From an uncultured Bacillota bacterium (lineage in GTDB: Bacteria > Bacillota > Clostridia > Peptostreptococcales > Anaerovoracaceae): a stretch of 5,585 nucleotides of DNA. The notes beneath the pieces are model-generated. The model was given only the letters and a program-made list of their open reading frames with translations, did not search any database and was not told the DNA's origin. Positions 1-5,274 of the stretch are shown here, piece after piece (within the stretch, counting starts at the first letter, position 1; each line of letters starts with the position of its first letter). The stretch covers positions 1 to 5,585 of the forward strand of contig CABQMM010000102.1 of assembly GCA_902465215.1 (NCBI GenBank), read 5' to 3'. The position numbers and the translations under genes are program-made.

Positions 1-315
1 GGAGTTCCGGTTGTATGCTGCGGCGAACCGATGCAGGAACTGGTTTCGGGTACAGTCGACGCAGCTGTGGAAAAGCACGTACCGGACTATAAGGTGGAAG
101 GAAATAAGGTATCCGTTGCAGTGGGAAGCGTAGAACACCCGATGCTTGCGGAACACTATATCGAATGGATTTGGCTTCAGACGAAGCTCGGCGACCAGCT
201 TGTAAAACTTGCACCGGAGCAGAAGCCGGAAGCTTGCTTCACACTCTGTGAAGGAGACGAAGTGGAAGCGGTTTACGCATACTGCAACCTGCACGGACTT
301 TGGAAAGCGGAATAA
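1..315 (+). CDS. dfx: Desulfoferrodoxin-type superoxide reductase, 5' end missing
   Basis: Reduces superoxide to hydrogen peroxide in the cytoplasm without releasing oxygen, as anaerobes do, usually with rubredoxin as electron donor. The frame is open from base 1, so the gene starts outside the window; 104 residues and the stop are visible. Residues 6-7 are the Cys-Cys of the rubredoxin-like centre I (VVCCGEPM), whose CxxC partner would lie in the roughly 25 missing residues. The catalytic iron centre II is complete: the EKHVP motif (Glu24, Lys25, His26), His46 and His52 in EHPMLAEHYIEW, then Cys95 and His98 in YCNLHGLW. This is the known His4Cys ligand set with the conserved Glu and Lys. The Met codon at base 31 lies inside centre I and is not the start. 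Centre I motif residues favour the two-domain desulfoferrodoxin over the shorter neelaredoxin. No repeat or frameshift is visible. Confidence 0.95.
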   Translation, partial: GVPVVCCGEPMQELVSGTVDAAVEKHVPDYKVEGNKVSVAVGSVEHPMLAEHYIEWIWLQTKLGDQLVKLAPEQKPEACFTLCEGDEVEAVYAYCNLHGLWKAE

Positions 316-345
316 CAATTAACATAAACTTACTTAAATCTTAAT

Positions 346-395
346 GCGAAACTGCCCGCAGTGGACTATATCAGTCTGCCGCGGGCAGTTTTCGC
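346..395. terminator. Hairpin terminator between convergent genes
   Basis: Arms 346-359 (GCGAAACTGCCCGC) and 381-395 (GCGGGCAGTTTTCGC) pair over a nine-base GC-rich core, extended by a GCGAA/TTCGC section with one extra T. The loop is about 21 bases. It sits 30 bases after the superoxide reductase stop and 14 bases beyond the stop of the minus-strand membrane protein gene, so it probably ends transcription from both sides. T-tracts are short on each side, so efficiency is uncertain. Confidence 0.75.
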
Positions 396-409
396 GTTTA
401 TTCGTATTC

Positions 410-979
410 TTATTCGGCATCTTCCGGCGTTTCTGTTTTTTCTATCTTTTTCATCTGGCGTGTAAAGATGGCATCGGAAATGAAATCTGACAGACCGCTC
501 ACGAAAAGTCCCAGACCAAGCATGAAGAACAGCAGCCTTGCTGTTGAAAACGGATTCATCATTACGAGAATCCCAAACAAAGTAATCACTGCGGACGAAA
601 TCAAAACGCCTTTATTCGTGCCATAGCCGAACTTGCGGAAATTGATAACGTTCTGAATTCCCTCTAGACCCTTATAGGTGATCATAAACCCAAGGATGAA
701 CGGAATCAGGGCAATTACCATCGTGCCCTTCAGCCAGAGGAAAATACCGAGGATAACTAAGCTGATGCCAACCGCAAAACCGTTTGTATCGTTGGCAATC
801 CGGCTTTCTACCTTAATCACGCTGTAACCGATAAGCTTTGCTATGCCCAGAATAATGACGCAGACCGCCAAAATCGTGCAGATAACGCTTTCGACTTTCT
901 GCGGCCAGACCATCAGTGCCAAGCCGAACAAAATGTAAATAAACGATGTAATGAATTTTGCTGCTCCTGAGTTTTTCAT
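410..979 (-). CDS. DUF308/HdeD-like six-helix membrane protein
   Basis: A 189-residue integral membrane protein resembling the DUF308 (HdeD) family. HdeD itself is linked to acid resistance in E. coli, but most Firmicute members have no assigned role, so none is claimed here. Six hydrophobic segments are visible at about residues 9-26, 30-52, 68-85, 88-103, 124-143 and 147-168. They are arranged as pairs, with recurring G-hydrophobic-P turns (FGLALMVWP near 18-26 and FGILVMMNP near 135-143) that suggest the internal duplication typical of the family. The C-terminus is a short charged cytoplasmic-type tail (QMKKIEKTETPEDAE). There is no cleavable signal peptide; the first helix acts as anchor. 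The start ATG at 977-979 is supported by AGAGGA at 987-992, seven bases upstream. It appears monocistronic, with its own promoter at 1006-1014 and a terminator separating it from spoIIID. Confidence 0.82.
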   Translation of the reverse strand: MKNSGAAKFITSFIYILFGLALMVWPQKVESVICTILAVCVIILGIAKLIGYSVIKVESRIANDTNGFAVGISLVILGIFLWLKGTMVIALIPFILGFMITYKGLEGIQNVINFRKFGYGTNKGVLISSAVITLFGILVMMNPFSTARLLFFMLGLGLFVSGLSDFISDAIFTRQMKKIEKTETPEDAE

Positions 980-1005
980 TTTTTAGTCCTCTCTTTCTTT
1001 CATAC

Positions 1006-1014
1006 AGTATAGCA
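1006..1014 (-). promoter_or_regulatory. Extended -10 promoter for the membrane protein gene
   Basis: On the minus strand this reads TGCTATACT, an extended -10 (TGN plus TATACT, one mismatch to TATAAT). No good -35 lies 16-18 bases further upstream, which is usual for extended -10 promoters. Transcription would start near 999 and give a leader of about 20 bases ending in the AGAGGA ribosome binding site. Confidence 0.55.
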
Positions 1015-1075
1015 CAAATTTGAGAAAGGCGCGGGAAAAAATAAAAAATACTGAACAAAAAACAAAAAAAAGACG

Positions 1076-1121
1076 ACAGGCAGCCTGATCTTGAGATGGA
1101 CTCAAGTGACGGGCTGCCTGT
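1076..1121 (-). terminator. Rho-independent terminator of spoIIID
   Basis: A 10-bp perfect stem (1076-1085 with 1112-1121, ACAGGCAGCC/GGCTGCCTGT) encloses a second 6-bp stem, CTTGAG/CTCAAG (1090-1095 with 1101-1106), with a five-base loop. On the minus strand it is followed by a long T-rich run (opposite 1051-1073). It begins 11 bases past the spoIIID stop. The T-run is on the minus-strand 3' side only, which fixes the direction. Confidence 0.9.
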
Positions 1122-1131
1122 TTTGCATGTT

Positions 1132-1389
1132 TCAACCGTTGTGTGCGTGCAGATATTTTTCCCGGGTAGCCATGCCGCCGCGCAGATGGCGCTCGGCTTT
1201 GTTGTTTTCCAGAACGTTCTTCACTTCGACAGCCAGAGCAGGATTCACTTCCAGAAGCCTCTCGGTCACATCTTTGTGGACGGTTGATTTGCTTACGCGA
1301 AACTTCTTCGCTGCCGCTCTGACGGTGGAATTGGTGCTTATGATGTAATGAGCCAGCTCAAGTACTCTTTCCTCTATGTAATCCTTCAT
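1132..1389 (-). CDS. spoIIID: Stage III sporulation transcriptional regulator SpoIIID
   Basis: A small DNA-binding regulator of the mother cell during sporulation. In B. subtilis SpoIIID activates or represses many sigma-E genes and helps the switch to sigma-K. The 85-residue product matches the family along its length: N-terminal MKDYIEERV, a helix-turn-helix at residues 22-45 (TVRAAAKKF, then VSKSTVHKDVTERL), and the basic C-terminal RHLRGGMATREKY at 67-79. It is slightly shorter at the C-terminus than the B. subtilis protein (about 93 residues). The start is placed at the ATG at 1387-1389 because this matches the family N-terminus. However, AAGGAG (1403-1408) lies 13 bases away, longer than ideal; an in-frame CTG at 1393-1395 would be seven bases away and a GTG at 1399-1401 only one. 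It has its own sigma-E-like promoter and terminator, so it is a single-gene unit. It marks the host as a spore-former. Confidence 0.95.
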   Translation of the reverse strand: MKDYIEERVLELAHYIISTNSTVRAAAKKFRVSKSTVHKDVTERLLEVNPALAVEVKNVLENNKAERHLRGGMATREKYLHAHNG

Positions 1390-1402
1390 TGGCAGACACA
1401 CA

Positions 1403-1408
1403 CTCCTT
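1403..1408 (-). promoter_or_regulatory. spoIIID Shine-Dalgarno, oddly spaced
   Basis: AAGGAG on the minus strand, followed by TGTGTGTCTGCCA before the family-conserved ATG: 13 bases, against a usual 6-9. The intervening GTGTGTGT run could lengthen or shorten by slippage. Either translation is weak, or an upstream non-ATG codon in the same frame is used. Confidence 0.6.
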
Positions 1409-1418
1409 GCTTATTCGT

Positions 1419-1428
1419 TAAGACAATA
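1419..1428 (+). promoter_or_regulatory. Possible SpoIIID site over its own promoter
   Basis: TAAGACAATA matches nine of ten positions of the B. subtilis SpoIIID consensus WWRRACARNY (the last base is A). It overlaps the -10 element and predicted start of spoIIID, a position suited to autoregulation. The consensus is degenerate, so a chance match is possible. Confidence 0.35.
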
Positions 1429-1453
1429 TATGCTTTGCGGGGAGGAAATATCA
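1425..1453 (-). promoter_or_regulatory. Sigma-E promoter of spoIIID
   Basis: On the minus strand, a -35 of TGATATT (1447-1453) is followed, after 14 bases, by CATATATT (1425-1432). The sigma-E consensus of Bacillus is roughly KMATATT, then about 14 bases, then CATACANT, so both elements and the spacing fit. Transcription would start near 1418, about 30 bases before the ATG. Known B. subtilis spoIIID is transcribed by sigma-E RNA polymerase, which agrees. Confidence 0.72.
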
Positions 1454-1517
1454 CCGGGGATTTCCGGGGGGATAATTTAAAATGATTTTTGCGTTTTAGA
1501 ACATTTTGCCGGATTTT

Positions 1518-1585
1518 GAGTACATGTTCTAAACTTTCAGCCGGGTTTTAGATGTAAAATGACTTTTTTGAGTTTATGTTCTAAA
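1518..1585 (-). repeat. Minus-orientation pair of the TTTAGAACA 16-mer
   Basis: Two copies of TTTAGAACAnnnACTC read on the minus strand: 1518-1533 (TTTAGAACATGTACTC) and 1570-1585 (TTTAGAACATAAACTC), exactly 52 bp apart. Each is preceded on the plus strand by a TTTTAGA copy (1494-1503 and 1546-1555), also 52 bp apart, so each 52-bp unit carries TTTTAGA...TCTAAA inverted arms. A further TAGAAC at 1589-1594 forms GTTCTA-A5-TAGAAC with the second copy. Confidence 0.75.
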
Positions 1586-1600
1586 AAATAGAACCTGAAA

Positions 1601-1630
1601 ATTACATTTATGCAATTTTGGACATGTAAT
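1601..1630. repeat. Small inverted repeat ATTACAT/ATGTAAT
   Basis: Seven-base perfect arms at 1601-1607 and 1624-1630 with a 16-base loop. The right arm runs into a perfect TATAAT hexamer (1630-1635), so this could be an operator-promoter arrangement. The arms are AT-rich and may be chance. Confidence 0.35.
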
Positions 1631-1671
1631 ATAATTCCAAAGCCCAAAGGCAAAGGGTGCAAGTGAGGATA

Positions 1672-1708
1672 TTCGACAAAACACGACAAAACACGACAAA
1701 ATTCGACC
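1672..1708. repeat. 10-bp-phased CGACAAA repeats with Spo0A-box core
   Basis: CGACAAA occurs at 1674-1680, 1684-1690 and 1694-1700, and a related CGACC at 1704-1708, all at a 10-bp step. Read on the minus strand, the first copy is TTTTGTCGAA (1672-1681), containing a perfect TGNCGAA Spo0A-box core. The next two read TTTTGTCGTG, and the fourth is GGTCGAA. One-turn spacing places the motifs on one helix face. A role in Spo0A binding is an inference from the motif only. Confidence 0.6.
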
Positions 1709-1718
1709 GACCGAATTT
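1699..1718. repeat. Perfect 20-bp dyad AAATTCG-N6-CGAATTT
   Basis: Seven-base perfect arms at 1699-1705 and 1712-1718 around the six-base spacer ACCGAC. It joins the CGACAAA run to the first plus-orientation TTTAGAACA copy. The size and symmetry resemble an operator for a dimeric regulator; none is identified. Confidence 0.5.
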
Positions 1719-1789
1719 AGAACAGAAACTCGATTTTTGCATTACTGTTCTAAAACTACACGAAAAATTTAGAACAGAAACTCGATTTT
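1714..1789 (+). repeat. Plus-orientation 24-bp perfect direct repeat, 52-bp offset
   Basis: Bases 1714-1737 and 1766-1789 are identical over 24 bp, and both contain TTTAGAACAGAAACTC (1716-1731 and 1768-1783). Inside each unit an opposing arm follows: CTGTTCTAAA at 1745-1754 pairs perfectly with 1716-1725, and ACATCTAAA at 1798-1806 is the diverged counterpart in the second unit. The offset of 52 bp equals that of the minus-orientation pair at 1518-1585, and 52 bp is close to five helical turns. Confidence 0.85.
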
Positions 1790-1811
1790 CCATGTGAACA
1801 TCTAAAATCGA
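1782..1811. repeat. Inverted repeat TCGATTTT/AAAATCGA
   Basis: Eight-base perfect arms at 1782-1789 and 1804-1811 with a 14-base loop. It overlaps the end of the second 24-bp direct repeat copy. Not followed by a T-run, so not a terminator on the plus strand. Confidence 0.45.
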
Positions 1812-1822
1812 AATTTTGAGCG

Positions 1823-1877
1823 CGAAAGGGGCAGACGAAAGGGGACAGTCGAAAGGAGGGCAGTCGAAAAGGGCAGA
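1823..1877 (+). repeat. Four tandem CGAAAGGGG-type units of 13-15 bp
   Basis: Units at 1823-1835 (CGAAAGGGGCAGA), 1836-1849 (CGAAAGGGGACAGT), 1850-1864 (CGAAAGGAGGGCAGT) and 1865-1877 (CGAAAAGGGCAGA). The consensus is CGAAAGGGG(N)CAGW. Variation is mainly in the G-run and one inserted base, as expected of slippage. The strand is almost purely purine over this stretch. No function is recognised. Confidence 0.8.
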
Positions 1878-1909
1878 CACAGCCCCGGATGCAATGAGAA
1901 ATCTGCCCT
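1870..1909. repeat. Hairpin AGGGCAGA/TCTGCCCT
   Basis: Eight-base perfect arms at 1870-1877 and 1902-1909 with a 24-base loop. The left arm is the end of the last tandem CGAAAGGGG-type unit. No T-run follows on the plus strand, so a terminator is unlikely. Confidence 0.45.
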
Positions 1910-1983
1910 AACCGAGCGTAAAAACAAGAGAAAACAGAGCATAAAATCAGGCAGCTTTTCATGCAGAATACTTAGCAACCATG

Positions 1984-2001
1984 TATGCAAAAAAATGCAT
2001 A
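1984..2001. repeat. Dyad TATGCA-A6-TGCATA upstream of the pflB promoter
   Basis: Six-base perfect arms at 1984-1989 and 1996-2001 around six A residues, about 19 bases upstream of the pflB -35. The A-tracts from 1990 to 2015 could bend DNA or act as an UP element for RNA polymerase. Whether the dyad binds a protein is unknown. Confidence 0.4.
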
Positions 2002-2019
2002 AAAAAGTAAAAAAATCAT

Positions 2020-2048
2020 TTGACTATTTTGTATACAAAGGATACAAT
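2020..2048 (+). promoter_or_regulatory. Upstream pflB promoter, TTGACT-17-TACAAT
   Basis: A -35 of TTGACT (2020-2025) and a -10 of TACAAT (2043-2048) lie 17 bp apart, each with one mismatch to the housekeeping sigma-A consensus. A-rich tracts precede the -35. The start would be near 2055, giving a leader of about 94 bases. The spacer is filled by the palindrome at 2028-2039, and a second palindrome covers the -10, so a bound repressor would block it. Confidence 0.75.
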
Positions 2049-2080
2049 TGTATTGGCTCAAAAAGTATACAATATACAAT
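2028..2080. promoter_or_regulatory. Putative operator cluster with ATACAA motif on the pflB promoter
   Basis: Two perfect 12-bp palindromes, TTTGTATACAAA (2028-2039) and ATACAATTGTAT (2042-2053), are followed by GTATA-CAA-TATAC (2065-2077). ATACAA appears four times on the plus strand (from 2033, 2042, 2067 and 2074) and twice inverted as TTGTAT (2029, 2049). The sites cover the spacer and -10 of the first promoter and the spacer and -10 of the second. The motif is not a Rex, CcpA, Fnr or CodY consensus that I know. AT-rich -10-like sequence explains part of the repetition. Confidence 0.5.
2053..2080 (+). promoter_or_regulatory. Possible second pflB promoter, TTGGCT-16-TACAAT
   Basis: TTGGCT (2053-2058) and TACAAT (2075-2080) are 16 bp apart, with a start near 2087 and a leader of about 62 bases. 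It is weaker than the upstream promoter in its -35. The two would be tandem. Confidence 0.4.
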
Positions 2081-2148
2081 GAAGAACAATAACAACGGCA
2101 CAAATGCGAGAACAGGCGTAAAAGTTAAGCAGTAAGGAGGATTTTTTT

Positions 2149-4380
2149 ATGAGAAGAGAATGGGAAGGTTTTGTTCCGGGCAACTGGACAGAAAACATTG
2201 ACGTGGAGGAGTTCATTACACTGAACTATCATCCATATGACGGGGACGGAAGTTTCCTTGCAGGCGCAACCGAAAGAACCAAGGAATGTTTGGATAAGGT
2301 TCAGGAACTGCTCGTTGCAGAAAGAAAAGCAGGCGGTACTTTAAAGGTTGACGCAAGCAGAATCATGAGAATCAATGCTTTTGGACCGGGATATATCGTT
2401 CCGGGCAAGGATATCATCGTTGGTCTTCAGACAGATGAACCGCTCAAGAGAGGTATTTGTCCGTTTGGCGGAATCAAGATGGTAAGAGAAGAAGTAAAGG
2501 AATACGGACAGGAACTGCCGAAAGAAATCGACAATATGTTTAACTACATAACGACTCACAACGACGGCGTTTTCAAGGCATATTCCAACGAAATGAGACA
2601 GGTAAGACACCTTGGATACATCACGGGTCTTCCTGATGCATACGGCCGCGGAAGAATCATCGGCGACTACAGAAGAGCAGCCCTTTACGGAATCGACTAC
2701 CTGATCGAAGAAAAGAAGAAAGACCATGAAACAATCGCGTCCAGACACGTGATGAACGAAGAAAACATCAGAACAGCTGAAGAAATCACGAACCAGATTA
2801 ACGCTCTTAAGGAAATCAAGAAGATGGCTGAAAGCTATGGATTTGATATTTCCGGACCTGCTAAGGACGTGAAAGAAGCTATTCAGTGGACGTATTTTGC
2901 ATATCTGGCAGGTATCAAAGAAGAAAACGGTGCGGCTATGTCCATCGGAAGAACTTCCACCTTTATCGACATTTACGCAGAAAGAGACCTCGCAAACGGT
3001 ACATATACAGAAGAACAGATACAGGAATTTGTTGACGACTATATCTTAAAGCTGAGAGTGGCTCGTCACCTGAGAACAAACGAATATAACGAGTTATTCG
3101 GCGGAGACCCGATGTGGATTACAGAAGGTATCGGCGGTGTTGGCATGGATGGCAGACACAAAGTAACAAAGAACTCCTTCAGAGTTCTTCAGACACTTTA
3201 CAACCTCGGACCTGCACCGGAACCAAACCTTACGGTTTTATGGTCGGAAAAACTTCCGGAACCGTTTAAGAAGTTCTGTGCACAGGTTTCCATCGATACG
3301 GACTCCATCCAGTACGAAAACGATGACAAGATGAGACCGTTCTACGGCGAAGACTACTCCATCGCTTGCTGCGTATCCGCAATTCAGATGGGTCAGCAGA
3401 TTCAGTTCTTCGGTGCTAGATGCAACCTCGCTAAGATTCTTCTTCTTGGCTTAAACGGCGGTATCGATGAAAGAACAGGCGAACATGTAGGTCCGCAGAT
3501 GGAACCGGTAGGTGACGGTCCAATCGATTTCGAAGATGCTTGGAACAGATTCAATATCTACCTTGCATGGCTTTGCGAATTATATGTAAACATCATGAAC
3601 ATCATTCACTTCATGCATGACAGATATGATTACGAAAGCTCCCAGATGGCATTCCTCAACTCCGAGTTGAAGAGACTTATGGCATTCGGCGTTGCAGGCT
3701 TCTCCGTTGCTGCTGACTCGCTTTCCGCAATCAAATATGCGAAGGTTTATCCGATCAGAGATGAAAACGGCGTAATCGTTGATTACAGAACAGAAGGCGA
3801 ATTCCCGAAATACGGAAACGACGATGACAGAGTAGACGAAATCGCAGTTAAGATCTCCGAAAGAACCATCGAAGAATTAAGAAAACACCCGGCATACAGA
3901 AATGCCGTTCACACATTATCCGTACTCACAATCACTTCCAATGTAATGTACGGAAAGAAGACAGGAAACACGCCTGACGGAAGAAGAGCAGGAACTCCAT
4001 TTGCACCGGGCGCAAACCCAATGCACCAGAGAGACAGTCACGGCGCAATCGCATCCTTAAACTCCGTATCCAAGATTGACTGGGATACCTGCCAGGACGG
4101 CGTTTCCAACACATTCTCCATCACACCGGAGACACTCGGAAAGAACCCTGAAGAAAGAGCAGACATCCTCAAGGGACTTCTCGAAGGATACTTCAACAGA
4201 GGCGCGCATCACCTCAATGTAAATGTACTCAACAGAGCAGTTCTGGAGGACGCATACGAAAATCCGGACAAGTATCCTAACCTGACGGTAAGAGTTTCCG
4301 GCTATGCGGTAAGATTCAACGCCCTGTCAAAGAACCACCAGAAGGAAGTTATCGCAAGAACCTTCCACGAATCCATCTAA
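2149..4380 (+). CDS. pflB: Pyruvate formate-lyase (formate C-acetyltransferase)
   Basis: A cytoplasmic glycyl-radical enzyme that converts pyruvate and CoA to acetyl-CoA and formate in anaerobic fermentation. The 743-residue protein is near the usual length (E. coli 759). The catalytic pair Cys407-Cys408 is in [20 protein letters not shown], matching E. coli Cys418-Cys419. The radical-bearing Gly718 is in [10 protein letters not shown], 26 residues before the C-terminus inclusive, exactly as Gly734 in E. coli. The pyruvate-site region (MWITEGIGG, then [11 protein letters not shown]) is also conserved. The Cys-Cys pair separates true PFL from diol dehydratase and choline-lyase relatives. The ATG is preceded by TAAGGAGG (2133-2140) at eight bases, an excellent site. 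Nearly all Arg codons are AGA (only about two exceptions), a bias typical of high expression and not shared by pflA. It is followed 28 bases later by its activase gene and is preceded by a dual promoter with palindromes. Confidence 0.98.
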   Translation: MRREWEGFVPGNWTENIDVEEFITLNYHPYDGDGSFLAGATERTKECLDKVQELLVAERKAGGTLKVDASRIMRINAFGPGYIVPGKDIIVGLQTDEPLKRGICPFGGIKMVREEVKEYGQELPKEIDNMFNYITTHNDGVFKAYSNEMRQVRHLGYITGLPDAYGRGRIIGDYRRAALYGIDYLIEEKKKDHETIASRHVMNEENIRTAEEITNQINALKEIKKMAESYGFDISGPAKDVKEAIQWTYFAYLAGIKEENGAAMSIGRTSTFIDIYAERDLANGTYTEEQIQEFVDDYILKLRVARHLRTNEYNELFGGDPMWITEGIGGVGMDGRHKVTKNSFRVLQTLYNLGPAPEPNLTVLWSEKLPEPFKKFCAQVSIDTDSIQYENDDKMRPFYGEDYSIACCVSAIQMGQQIQFFGARCNLAKILLLGLNGGIDERTGEHVGPQMEPVGDGPIDFEDAWNRFNIYLAWLCELYVNIMNIIHFMHDRYDYESSQMAFLNSELKRLMAFGVAGFSVAADSLSAIKYAKVYPIRDENGVIVDYRTEGEFPKYGNDDDRVDEIAVKISERTIEELRKHPAYRNAVHTLSVLTITSNVMYGKKTGNTPDGRRAGTPFAPGANPMHQRDSHGAIASLNSVSKIDWDTCQDGVSNTFSITPETLGKNPEERADILKGLLEGYFNRGAHHLNVNVLNRAVLEDAYENPDKYPNLTVRVSGYAVRFNALSKNHQKEVIARTFHESI

Positions 4381-4408
4381 CAGGGAACTTGCGGAAAGGC
4401 AGTAAAAT

Positions 4409-5143
4409 ATGATTGGCAAAATTCACTCAATCGAGACTTTCGGTGCTGTTGACGGCCCCGGCATCCGAACGGTTTTCTTCATGCAGGGATGTCCGGCAAG
4501 ATGCCTTTACTGTCACAATCCGGACTCATGGAGCGAAGGCGGCGGAGAAAAAATCGAGGTAGAGGAAATCGTGCACTGGGCACTCAGAGGCAAGCCGTAT
4601 TACGGCGGCAAAGGCGGGGTGACCTTCAGCGGAGGCGAACCTCTGCTACAGGCGAAATTCCTTACGGAAGCGATGCACGCTTTAAAAAGAGAAGGAATCC
4701 AAAGTGCGATTGACACCAGCGGAACCTATATCGATGCGTATACTGAAGATGCAATCCGTGCCTGCGACTTAGTGCTTTTGGACATTAAACACCCGGATGC
4801 GGAGCGTTTCGAAATTATCACCGGACGTTCGCAGGAGACTTTGTTCGAGCTGATTGATATTATCAACAGGCAGAAAAAACACATCTGGGTGCGCCATGTG
4901 GTTGTTCCGGATATCAACGATACGCCGGAGGACATGGAAGCGCTGAACGAATTTATGCGCAAAATCCGCTTCGTAGATAAGGTTGAGCTGCTCGGTTATC
5001 ACACGATGGCGATCGAAAAGTATGCCAAGCTTGGAATCACTTATCGGCTGAAGGGTGTGCCTGCGATGGACAGCGCGAAACTCATGGAGCTGCAGAAGCT
5101 GATTAAAAAGCCTGCCGAGGCGGTTACCCGCGTATCACTGTAA
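4409..5143 (+). CDS. pflA: Pyruvate formate-lyase activating enzyme (radical SAM)
   Basis: Cleaves S-adenosylmethionine with a [4Fe-4S] cluster to make the 5'-deoxyadenosyl radical that abstracts hydrogen from Gly718 of PflB, turning it on under anaerobic, reducing conditions. The 244 residues match the family length (about 246). The CxxxCxxC cluster motif is Cys28, Cys32, Cys35 in GCPARCLYCHNP. Around residues 70-78, GGVTFSGGEPLL is the SAM-binding GGE motif, and LVLLDIKHPD carries the DIKH motif. The N-terminal GAVDGPGIRTVFF is characteristic of glycyl-radical activases. There is no extra ferredoxin domain between the motifs, which fits PFL activase and not the longer activases of other glycyl-radical enzymes. 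The start ATG has GGAAAGG (4393-4399) nine bases upstream, a weaker site than that of pflB, so less product is expected. It is cotranscribed with pflB; no terminator lies in the 28-base gap. Confidence 0.97.
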   Translation: MIGKIHSIETFGAVDGPGIRTVFFMQGCPARCLYCHNPDSWSEGGGEKIEVEEIVHWALRGKPYYGGKGGVTFSGGEPLLQAKFLTEAMHALKREGIQSAIDTSGTYIDAYTEDAIRACDLVLLDIKHPDAERFEIITGRSQETLFELIDIINRQKKHIWVRHVVVPDINDTPEDMEALNEFMRKIRFVDKVELLGYHTMAIEKYAKLGITYRLKGVPAMDSAKLMELQKLIKKPAEAVTRVSL

Positions 5144-5180
5144 AAGATGTAATTATTTCGGATAGAAAAAATATAAGAAG

Positions 5181-5215
5181 CCCGTTTGACTGCTATAAGA
5201 CAGTCAGACGGGTTT
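5181..5215 (+). terminator. Rho-independent terminator of the pflBA operon
   Basis: A 12-bp stem (5181-5192 CCCGTTTGACTG with 5201-5212 CAGTCAGACGGG, one T-G wobble) and an eight-base loop, followed by TTTTGATTT. It lies 37 bases after the pflA stop and isolates the operon from the T-box unit downstream. Confidence 0.93.
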
Positions 5216-5274
5216 TGATTTGGAGAATATCACAAAAAAACCGTAAAAAATATTAATTTTTTTATGAAAAACTA

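Larger units (their letters stand above)
1454..2019. other. Gene-free, repeat-rich region between spoIIID and pflB
   Basis: This 566-base stretch between divergent genes has no credible coding sequence, tRNA or rRNA. Open frames on the minus strand are Cys/Ser/Phe-rich products of the repeats and lack ribosome binding sites. It contains, in order: two CCGGGG copies 10 bp apart (1454-1459, 1464-1469), inverted and direct copies of a TTTAGAACA-type motif, a 10-bp-phased CGACAAA run, four CGAAAGGGG-type tandem units, several short hairpins, and an A-tract-rich segment leading into the pflB promoter. The repeats are listed separately. Confidence 0.8.

Noticed and set aside
813..1058. Minus-strand 81-codon frame overlapping the membrane protein start
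   Set aside because: It overlaps the DUF308 gene in another frame, includes its promoter and leader, and shows no family similarity.
1714..1789. CRISPR array (24-bp repeat, 28-bp spacing)
   Set aside because: Only two identical copies exist, the related pair is inverted, and the would-be spacer contains an inverted arm of the repeat. No cas genes are nearby.
1828..1873. G-quadruplex from four G-runs in the CGAAAGGGG units
   Set aside because: Loops are about 9-13 bases and the last two runs have only three Gs in line, so folding is not convincing.
1608..1880. Minus-strand 90-codon open frame in the intergenic region
   Set aside because: It is rich in Cys, Ser and Phe, its repeats simply mirror the DNA repeats, it lacks a convincing ribosome binding site, and it resembles no family. 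Overlapping frames at 1756-1990 are of the same kind.
1494..2015. Replication origin or iteron cluster
   Set aside because: The region is AT-rich with repeats, but I found no TTATCCACA-type DnaA boxes and no dnaA, dnaN or rep gene in the window.
2028..2053. Rex or CcpA site on the pflB promoter
   Set aside because: TTTGTATACAAA lacks the TTGTGA/TCACAA-type arms and spacing of Rex boxes and the central CG of cre sites.
2341..2748. Minus-strand 135-codon open frame within pflB
   Set aside because: It is antisense to a conserved part of pflB, has no ribosome binding site and looks like a shadow frame.
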